NCBI RefSeq assembly: GCF_018143015.1
Contig: NC_054751.1
Span: 17,097,292-17,161,291 of the forward strand
Origin: Lytechinus variegatus
Taxonomy: Eukaryota; Echinodermata; Echinoidea; Temnopleuroida; Toxopneustidae
Direction of reading: 5' to 3'
DNA: 64,000 nt
Part shown: one piece after another, positions 23,685-34,700 of the stretch
Layout: each line of letters opens with the position of its first letter
How positions within the stretch are numbered: position 1 is the first letter of the stretch
The notes under the pieces: generated by a model
Told to the model about the DNA's origin: nothing
Seen by the model: only the letters and a program-made list of their open reading frames with translations
The model's database searches: none
Translations under genes and position numbers: made by a program

Positions 23685-26600
23685 GTAAGTAGGGATCATA
23701 AGCCGGATGCAGAGTGCAGGTGCTTGCCGCGCAACAGGTGGATTTCACGCAACGTGCCCCCTCCGCTCTCCGGACCATTACCCCTAGTTGACCGGGTGGC
23801 TTGGCTGTGTGTGTGTTTATGCAGAGCGCATCCTTGTCCTGTGGTCGCCTGTTATTAGTAGGGCCTATCTAGTCTTCATTTCGTGCTATTTGAATAACGT
23901 GTACGTAGTGTGATTTTGATGTCATTGGTGTTTGTTTATTAAGCTGGTATAGATATCTAAACCTCAATATGCGCTGCCTAGCCCTATAGGCCCATTATGT
24001 AAAGCCTAAAGGATGCCATGATAAATAATGGTAAACAATCATGGCACATTATTCACGACTGTGATGAATAGACGTTGGTACAAATGATGTAGGCCTACAT
24101 GTATAGTTATTACCCAGGGAGCCCAGGAGTCGTCCATGTACTAGTCAAACATTAACTCACCAAAATGGGGTAGAATGGGGTCGGAATTGCACATCAAATA
24201 AAAGGGGGAAAAATAAGTTATGCATTAATAAACCTCGATTATATGGATTAAGGTCTGTCGTGGCACAGCTATCCTGACATTGAGGCACAAACTGGACCTT
24301 CAAAAATAGGAAAAGTTCTGTCTCGTTTTCCTACTGTCAAAATTAAAAACAAAATGGCAGATCGATACCAAAACGAACGCGACATAGACGTCTAACTTTT
24401 CCTTTTTGGATGGATATTCTCTTGGGTGTAAGGGTCCCACACAGCACTAACCAAGGGAGTGCGGGCCGGCGCCCAGGAGATCACCGTGTATTTACCCATA
24501 CTCACGAGACAAGGGTAGATTATGGTCAAAATATCTAGCAAGATAAATTGTGAAAACAGAAATTATGCACTTACCACGAATATATGGATGAAGGTCTATC
24601 ACGATTATATGGATGAAGGTCTATCACGATTATATGGATGAAGGTCTATCAGACTGGAACCTCAATAAACAAAAAGTTCTCTCCCCAGGGGGGGGCACTT
24701 AGTATATAATGCATATTGGGTATGTGCCACGGAGGGGACCCCCATTTTTAGACTCAAATCTCCGTTCCAAGGCATAGCATTTTTGTCCAATTGAGAAAAA
24801 GAACAAAGAAAGCCGCTCCAAGGCATAACATTTTCTTCTAATCATGAAAAGGGAAGAAAGAAATCCGCTCCAAAGCTTCGCATAATTTCGGATTATGTTC
24901 CGGTCGCATTGATCCTGCTGCAATGAGCTGCAATTTTGGTGAAAAGCGGCCACTGAGAGATGTCCGACCATTGCCCGGCGCCCGTTACGCCGTGCTAGCT
25001 GCATGCACGTATGCCCGTTCCATATAGGATGCATATACGCACTCACATGGAGGAGACTCGTTCCAAGGAGACTCGTTCCAAGGACCCCCGTTTTCACAAA
25101 CATTTGTAGTTCCGAAGCCCATTCCGAGGACCCTCCTTTTTGCAATTAGCCCGCTCCAAGGCCCGCGGCACACCCCAACCACTTTTTTGGTCGAGTGCCC
25201 CCCCCCCCCCGGGGTTCTCTCCTTCTACCCCAGTCTCGAGACTGGGGTAGAAGGAGAGAACTTTTTGTTTATTGAGGTTCCAGTCTGTGCTTCGATGTCG
25301 GGATTCTACCACTCGATAGACCTTCATCCATATGATCGTGGTAAGTGCATAATTTCTGTTTTCACAACCCTTTATGATTCATAACAAAAATGGCCGATCG
25401 AAACTGGGGTAGAAGGAGAGAACTTCTTTTGAGGTTCCAGTCTGTGCCTCTATGTCGGGATTCTACCACTCGATAGACCATAATCTACCCTTGTCCCGTG
25501 AATATGGGTAAATACACGATGAGCTCCTTGGCGCCGGCCCGCACAACACAAAAATTGATTGTCCAGACGTGTACACAACCTGTCCGAACCCGGCGGGGGC
25601 ACTCAAATTATTTTTTGATGGGGATGTGTCTTACAAAACTCTGAAATGGGGGTCTAAGGAACTGACTTAAAGGGTAAAGTACAGGGTCTTGTGAATACAG
25701 CACAGTGTGAAAAACGGTCTACGGAAAGGGATCGCGGCACATGTAGGTACATTGCACCATGGCGCTGTTCACGTGCTGGCCATGCACCAGGGGCCGCGGA
25801 ATGGTTTTCAAAGTGGGGGTGCTGATCATGCAAAAAGTCAAAATCATATGGTCATTTTTACGTTTCTGTACACGATTTTGGAAAAAAGTGGGGGGGCTGA
25901 AGCCCCCCCCACCCTCCCGGTTCTGCGGCCCCTGGGAGCGTCTACTTGTTATGTAGGGAGTTGTGAAGCCATACGTGTATGATTATTTACGTCTGGGGCC
26001 CCGTCTTACAAAGAGTTGTGATTGATCCGATCAATCGCAACTATGGATGGCCATCAACATCTATTGTGCATGTTTGATCAAAATATTTTCTCTATTATGA
26101 TGTATTTTCATGCATTCATTGTTTTCTTGAAAATTCATTGTTTACAAATGATATTGTGCAATTTTCCTAGAGAAAAAATTATGGCACTGATGGATTTCCA
26201 TAGATACGATTGATTGGATCAATCCTAACTCTTTGTAAGACTGGGCCCCGGATCCAAAGACGTATTTACTGACCTATAACATCACCATATGCAAAACATG
26301 ACAAGAGCTGGAACCTTGGATTCAGTGATACAGACACACGTCCCAACACCCAATTCGAATAACGAACCACATTGGTGAATTTAGTGTACGGTAAAAGTTG
26401 ATGGGATTCTTTACATTAATTTCATATTTTCTCTGGTAGCAAAAACCAAGTGCCAATCTTTTTGACCTCAAACTGAATCTTAATCCAATGATGTTGAACC
26501 AATTTAAAGGCGGGAACAATTGTAGGAGAATATGGGGAGAGTATATTTGGACATCTTTGTACAAAATTTGTTCTTAGATCAATGAGTGGACATATTTTTT

Positions 26601-28701
26601 CCCTATACATCTGTACATCAACATCAACCAGTCAGTATTCACTGCATCATGTGGCACCTTCATTTTGTTCATGTGCAGTAGGGGTAGTCCAAGGATTTCA
26701 AAATAGGGGAAGGGTAAATAAGTAAGTTCATCAATTTTGTTTGGATTTTTTTTGGTTGATGAGCCCCCCCAAAAAAAAAAAATGTGTAAAAAGAATGAAA
26801 ATAAATAAATAACTGATGTGAAATCGGTTGTATTTTTCCCCAAAAATATTGACAAGCTCCCCTACCCCCTCCCCCAAATAAAAAACAAGATCTCACTTAA
26901 AAGAGACTTAGTTTTCCACACTTTCAAGGAAGGGGGATAGGGGAGGGGTAGTGGTGGGCAGTAATACTAAAAGATACATTATTTGTGTAAAATTTAGTGG
27001 CAAAGGGGAGTGGGGCATCTCTAACAAAATCTCCCTGTATGAACCTAAAAGGGAGTGCTCAAGAGAAAGAGAGAGAGAAAGAGGGACAGAACCACAAGAG
27101 GGACACAATTATTTCTTTCTATATTCCACTCCATGCCAGATTATATCTTTATTGAGCCCTATAGCAATTTAGGGGGGAGGTGGGAATGGGAGCTCTTTTG
27201 AATTTGTGATTTTTCTAATATTTTTTTTTACGTTGAAGACATTTTGGGGATGAAAATGTACCCTTTACAGCCCCCTTTTATCCCTGCTTCACGGACTGCA
27301 TAACAAAAACAGATAACAAGAAATGATAATGTGCTGTTACAATGAATAGTGTGGACAGTCCAGCCATAAAATCTGGCCTTTGTACTTAAGTCCAGTATCC
27401 GCAAATAGATTCCATTCAGTGCGTTGCCATACAAAAGTTTCTGTTTACGTCAACCGCTACCATCTTAACTTTAATTCCTTCAAATGCATTAAGGCCCACA
27501 CCTTCATTATCTTGAAGAAATCTTGTAGAATTTCTGCTTTTGAAACTACATGTACAGTTTAAATCATGATTTTCCATTGGTAACTGCAGTGTAAATTAAT
27601 ATGTTTCTGAGAGGAGTACCTTTCCATGTGGACATTGAGATTTGGATAACTTGAGCTTGCAACATTGATGATTGCATACAATATTTTGTCGGTGGTGATG
27701 CCAAAGTTTTGATTTTGATGGTCACTTTTGATTGTTTGCTTCAAAAATGGTGAGAAAACAGAGACCAAAGAGCAAAGCCAGACGAAAAGGTATGAATATA
27801 GTTTCTTAAATTTACCATTTCCATTATCAAACATTTTCAGAACTATCTGACAATTTCTTCTTTATGACTTCAGAATCAATTTCTTTTTTGGAATATGTAT
27901 TACCCTAGGACGGTATATTTGAGTAAATTTATATTCTCTCAACTACTTTGATAGTATAAAAGTTTGATATTTCTTGTTAACCATTAACAACCAAATGTTC
28001 TCAGCAACAAGTTCATATGAATAAATAGAAATTTGAAAAGAAAAAAAAATTGATTGCAAAATTTTAAAAATTTCTTTAAAATCAGATGAAACATACATGT
28101 AGTACAGATATGGAGTATACATAATACTCGTGGGTATTTTGAAGTATTTTGTGAAATACTACTATGTAGCCTATCTTCCCGGGGGGGGGGGCACTTCCAT
28201 TCACGAGTGGATACCATGCGCGACCATGGGGTCTCGAAAAGCACCCTAAACACGTAATGTCCATATTCTGAAAATGCACCCCTTAACAAGTAATTGGCGT
28301 GTGAAACCCTACCCTTAACAAGTATTGGAAACAAAACGATACTTGGCAAATATTCCCTGAAATGAACCCCTAAATAAGTACAGGAATGTTTTATTGTTAC
28401 GGGTCCTTCGGTCGTCGGCTTTATCTTATTTGGTTTAGTATGACCCCACCTTCTACACCTCGTGCTAATAGGACTCTAAACACGTAGTGTTTGGGCAAAA
28501 AGGACATCCTTTATAAAATATTTTAATTTTGTTTTATCATCCCCGCAAATTCGACCCTAAACACGTAATTTTTCTAGCGAAATAGATACCCTTTTTTCAT
28601 TATTTTTGTGTTTTTGACACCCTTATCACGTGCCCTATCATAAAAAGGACATCATTTTTACGTGTTTTTTGGGTCGCGCATGGTATCCACTCGTCAATGT
28701 A

Positions 28702-28739
<38 letters not shown>

Positions 28740-31700
28740 GCCTATCTTGTTACAAATTTCCAGCTATAACTAATCTAATGTCAAAACCCCATGTTGATTC
28801 ATGCTTAATACTCTTGAAGCAAAAGACTAAAAGATTTAATTCTTAAGATGAAACACAAAAAAGAGAAATTACTTCTGCCAAAGCAGATCCAATTTCATCC
28901 AATTTAATTGTGCTGCACTCATAATTTGTTCGCTTTCCATTCAAATAAACTTGGCAACTGCTATGGTATTTATTCAGCTATCATAAAGTGAAGATTTTCA
29001 TGACACTTGTGATGGTGAAATTGCCTCTATTAACAAGTTTCGGCAATGGACCCATATTTAAAGATACACTGTAGTAACTAATGCTATAAAACATTGCTTA
29101 CAGTATACATGTATAGCGCATACACATGCAAACGTAAAAAAATGTAAAAACATGTAAAAAAAATTATCAAGTGTCTGCCCGGTACATATGTTTTCAAAAT
29201 CCAATTCATTGAAGATGATTTCTCTTTTGCATGCAGGTGTTCTCAATATTTGTTCTTAAGATTTCATTTATGTACCAAATTTTTTGATTAAAAAGATGGC
29301 CTTTACAGGATAAAAATCTAAAGCACTGAGAAATTGATTCTTGTTAAGGTGTCACTCAGTGAATTGCTCTCACTCCTGCTGACTGGTTGCTAGGATACAC
29401 TATAAGTACTTTCATGGACACTTAAAGTTTGCATGATTTATCCTCACTCTTCAAACTCCAATTTACTTTGAGTGCAAATAAAAGGCAAGTGGGGGGCCTT
29501 AAGTGGGGGATTCTTATTCATCCCTACCCTCCATCAGAAAAGAAGAAATGTTGACTAAACAGAGACACTTCAAAGACAGGGAATTCAGCCAAAGAGACTT
29601 AAGTTGAATTTCAACAAAAGACGGGTGGGTCTTCAAAGGCTGAGGAATGGTGCGGGACGCTATGGGGGCACTGGAGCGGAGGAGTTCCCTTTTGAGTGCC
29701 ACTATGCTTCACTGCCCCTTGATCGATGCCAAACAAGAGTGGAGAATGTGGATACAAAGCAAGACCGGGTGTCTTTAGTGCATGTTATCTGCTTCAGGAT
29801 CCAGGTTTCATTGATCCAAGGGTTTCTGTTGTCCTCTGAATGTGAAGCTAATGAATATATTATTCATGATTTAATTATGAATTACAACATATAAGCTGGT
29901 GTAGTACTCAACAACAGTTCAATACAGTGTACATCTGAATTAATTATTTATATTTTTACATTCTATGTCCGCTAATTAAGGCATGTTCCCTTTTCCGCTT
30001 GTCAGGGAACTAGTTTTAAAAAGTCGTCCTGATTGTAATATATGAATATTAGATGATAACAAACAATTTGACTATGTATAATGCATGTCACTAGGTACAT
30101 GTAATTACTGAGAAAATTAAATGCCATTCATATGCACATACATGTACATGTATATACAAATATTCAATCATGTGTTAAAATTTAAAAGTTGGAACATTTA
30201 CTTGGATAAACTGCAGTTACATGTAAGTTCCTATAATTAGTTCAAATAATTTTGTCAATACTCAGCATTCAGTACTCCATTTTCTTTCTCATTGGTTGCA
30301 TCCAACTCATTGTATTTTTGGGGAAAACTTGTGTTATACACCTTGAAATTTCTATGTAGAAGTTTTAAGGAAGTGTTACAAAAGGTATATTAGGTTTTGT
30401 TTTAAACTTTTTGTCTTACTTCCAAGGATGAATGGAAGAAAAGCTGAAATTACTTCTTTCATCCTTGATAAATGTAAGGAAATGCTTATAACAATAAGCA
30501 GGTCTTATACAAATCGGTTTCAAGGTTTGATTGACTTTTGATATCAGTTTAATCGATCCTTGACATGATATTTTGTACAATGGAGTTAAACCAAATTTAG
30601 TTTGTGGAAAGTATATTTATAAGTATTTGATGACCTTTTTGATCAGAGAGTGAGAGAGAAAGGGGGAGAGAGAGAGAGAGAAAGAAAGAAAGAAAGGAAA
30701 AAGGAAAGAAAGATAGAAGGAAGAAAAAATAGAAGAAAGAAGGGAGGAATAATACAAGAAGGAAGAAGGAAGGAAGAAAGAAATAAACAAGGGGTAGCTG
30801 AGAAAGTAAAGAGAATCAGGGTCACATTAAAACCAACTTTTTTTTAGGTTTGATCAGGGTAATAAAATATTATTCTGAGAACTTCAGAGGGGGGGGGGGG
30901 GGATGCAGGCCAAGAACAACATACCTTCCAACAACTATTCAATGCAACTGATAGGAGTATCATGGTAGATGTCAATGAAACATGTTTGATTGATCAGAGG
31001 GATCAATAATCTTTACACACGACTGTAGTGAGCCCTCGTTGGCCAGTTTAGTCACCATCAGTCAGGTGGTTGCTAATGAAACTTTGTCGAGTGGTGACCA
31101 GTTGAAGTAGCGGATGCTTTCAGGACAGGATCATTGAGAGGATTTTTAGGTTTTTTTTTTCCAATTTTAAGAAGATATTTTTTCAAGATAAACAGTGGAA
31201 ATTTGTGGGTATTTTTCTGTCAGAGAGGTGGATGATGAGTAAGTATTGTGTTTTCAGAAACTCTTAAAAACATTATTTTTCAGAATTGGAGAAGGATGGA
31301 GAGAGAAATCAAAGGAATGATTAAGTATTGATATACAGTACATGTACATTTATTGATTTACTGTATAGTGTGCATTTCATATTCCATACTTTTGAAGTAA
31401 AACAAACTGGATTGTTTCCATGACAGCATAATCAGATAGCTTGAAATCACATCATAAACGTACTGACATTTATCTCTTAATTTTTGCTTGATGAAACAAT
31501 TGATTTTAAGGAAAAGACATTTATTATTTATTATGAAATGTTAAAATGGAGGTGCACAGGTATGTCAGCGTAAAATTATGTTTCCCATATTTATTACACA
31601 CCTGACTAAAGTTCAATAATACAAGTATACTACAGTAGTTTCATTCAGAACATACAGTATTCATTTCTGAAATAATTGCTTATGGTTGCTATGCAACTCA

Positions 31701-34700
31701 AATTGGGCATCTAGAATGTGGTCGCAGGATCCAATCTAATAAAGTATAGTAATGTCCAATTACTATACTTTATTAGATTGGATCCTGCGACCATATTCTA
31801 GATAGGTGATGGCAAGTTGCTAATTATTCTTTTATATTCAGTCGCTTTTATACATTTTATATTACCTAAACTTAACTGTGTATGAAATTGCTCTAGACAA
31901 ACTGCACACAAGATTGAACAAAAAATAAATACCATTAAATACAGCCATGAATTTCTTTTTACCATTGAAATTTCATAAATGTTTCAATTATTCTAAAGAA
32001 ATCACAAGTTACAACAATTGCATACAAATATTTACTCCCCCAATATTGTTATTTTACTTTACAATATTTACTCACCTTCTGAATAACCAAAGTGTATGCC
32101 AAGTTATCTTTATGACTTCTGAGTAAACAAATTGAATACATATAACTTTCAATATCTCTTATAATTAAAAATATTTTTCTTTCAGGAATCAAATGTCTTT
32201 ATATTTGAATTAATTCCAGTAATAGATTTAGATTAAAAAAAAAAATCTTTTGATAGTAACACAATGAACAAGGATGAAATGGAGGAAACAGTGGGTAGAG
32301 GTGGATCATGGGAAGGATCTCTTTACATGTACATGTACCTGACATCCATAATGTGCATGTAACATAATATTATTATGTGATTGAAAATATTTGGGAAATA
32401 AGCAATATACATGTACATGTAGTCATGAGCCCCCCCCCCTCCCGTAGAAGAGAAGACCATTGAAGAGGATTCTACATGTAAATGAAATCTTGAAACAGTG
32501 AAATAAATGTTCAATCCCTCCTAAAAAAAAGTAGTGTCGAGACTTAATGCAAGAGAAAATATCATTACAATTGAATAGTTTTATTTTGACTCTAGAAAAA
32601 AAGTATTTTTAGAATTAGAACTTGGGAAACTCTATATTGTGGTGCAAGGTTTTTTGAAGACCATTTTTATTACTGCTTTACAGAGCTATACAATATTTAT
32701 ATTTCATGTCATAATTACATGTGTACCTTCTGGGTCACAGTACATGTACCGTATATACATGGGGCTAGGCAATATGGTATTTTCTGGAAATCTCTCACTC
32801 GAGTGGTCAACGAATAAACAAACACCACGTGTAAACTGAACGACACTGACCATTCATTTTGTCCGCTTATCTATTGCCATTGACACATCAATCAAACAAG
32901 AGAAATGTGTTGCAGTCTCTTTCATCCAGCCTTGTTAATCAATACCAAAGTCAATACTCCCTGACCGCTCCCTATTGTCTCTGAACATCGACTGATGCGA
33001 CTCGATGCACCTGTCTCTAGGCCGTTGCCATGGCAACGATGAAGCAATGCTCTCCTGCTCATCACCTAAAGCGGCTTGTACGATTTTCCGGACATGTGTT
33101 TTCTCTTTCATCTTGCGGTTTGTCGGTATCGATTTAAACTCCTCGTCTCAATAGAATTCGATTAATCATCTTATGCGAGGTGTTGTTTGCTGATTGAGAG
33201 ATGTATCAAATCTGGGGCATGTTGCATCAACAGATTTGATCGATATATGTAATTGATTGTAATTTTTTGTCATGGTTTTCCATAGTGAATATGAAAAGTT
33301 ATGATTAATTATGCAAATTGATTGTAGCTTTTTATGTTCCAGGGCCTACATGTAAATATTACTTTGATTTTCCTTTTGTGTCATAGAATATGTTTTCTAA
33401 AGCAAGAAGGTACATGTGTATATTACGTCTGTGAATTAAAAGCCATTGAAGCCTCATAAACATGAAAATGTATGTGCACATTATTTTTTCACAAGCCCCT
33501 TTTATAGTTTTTGAGATGTTGTTTGAACAATTCTTGCAATTGAAAAAAAAACAATTCAATAAATCATATGGTAAACAGTCTAACATATGTTCTAAACGAA
33601 ATTGTAAGAGAGTAAAAAAAAAAACTACATGTATAGGACTCATGCTCCTGGTCCACCTAGATACATGTACCTCACCAAAATCTCTCCCCCTTTACTTGTA
33701 ACAGACGCTAAGTGTATTTACCTGTGGTATTTTTGCATTCCCAATTGTAAGGCTCCACACTATTTTTCTTTGTGGCCCAACTTGTTCACCCAAATCATTA
33801 ATTTCATATTTTAAGGTGCCCTCAAAGCAGAATTGGTGGCCATAACATAGTAGAAAACATTACAATTTATCAAGACTTTGGTGTCCCGATCGGGCCACCA
33901 AGTGTGGGTTTTTAGTTTTTACAGAATTTTGGTGGCCCACCCTCATTGGTTGCCTCAGGTCACCGGGCCACCGCTAATGTCGAGCCCTGCCCGTTGTTAT
34001 GATTAAGAGCTGCTTGCAGGATTCCTGTGTGGAAAGACAGTGTTCAGACTTTTGGAATAAAAGGTTACTGTCGGTTAAGAAATGTAACCCATGTGAGAAA
34101 AAAAAATCTTCAAGTTCTTTTAACTTTGTCAATTTTTTTGGGAAAAGAACTTACCGTACACTAGCTTACATGCAGACCATATTTCTTGGTACATTGAATG
34201 TACAATATATCTTCATGCCTTTCTTCATTTATGCTTTGTTAACATTATGTTTTCCTTTTTTCTTCTATAGCTCCTGTCCAGGAGAATTCAGATGGTCTCT
34301 CGGAGACACAAAGGTAAGTAGAATTAAGAAAGAATTCCCCTTATTTCACCCATTTTTGATCAAATTACAATGATAATTTACATATTATAGAATATGAATG
34401 CTGTAATAGTTTTTTTTTTGTATATGTTTCCTTCTAAGTCTCTTATTTCCAGTGATAACAGCTTCAAAATATTTCTGAAGAGACAATGAAAGTTGATTAT
34501 TTGATGATAATAATAATAGCTGGATTTATAAAGTGCTTTTCGCCTGAGGATACAAAGCGCTGCTATTGGCTTTAGCTACCATCACTGCCACTCAGTGCAT
34601 GCAAGGAATTACTCCTGCCGGGTACCCATTAAGATTTTACAAGCTACATGTACATGTACTCCAAATTCTTAATTATTATTTACCATAAAAATTAAACTAA

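Larger units (their letters stand above)
23685..34270. other. Putative first intron of the THEG-like gene
   Basis: About 10.6 kb with no supported exon. It contains the nested palindrome and poly-G element (24459-25544), two short MITEs, a second poly-G element (28178-28740), purine tracts at 27055-27095 and 30645-30790, a near-perfect hairpin at 31711-31801 and the X-box at 33024. Confidence 0.5.

Noticed and set aside
24699-25145. 148-codon minus-strand frame
   Set aside because: Lies wholly inside the poly-G ended mobile element and reflects its internal GTTCCAAGG repeats.
33031-33140. Possible first exon MATMKQCSPAHH downstream of the X-box
   Set aside because: The only in-phase donor is a weak GTTTGT, and the peptide resembles nothing known; kept only as part of the X-box question.
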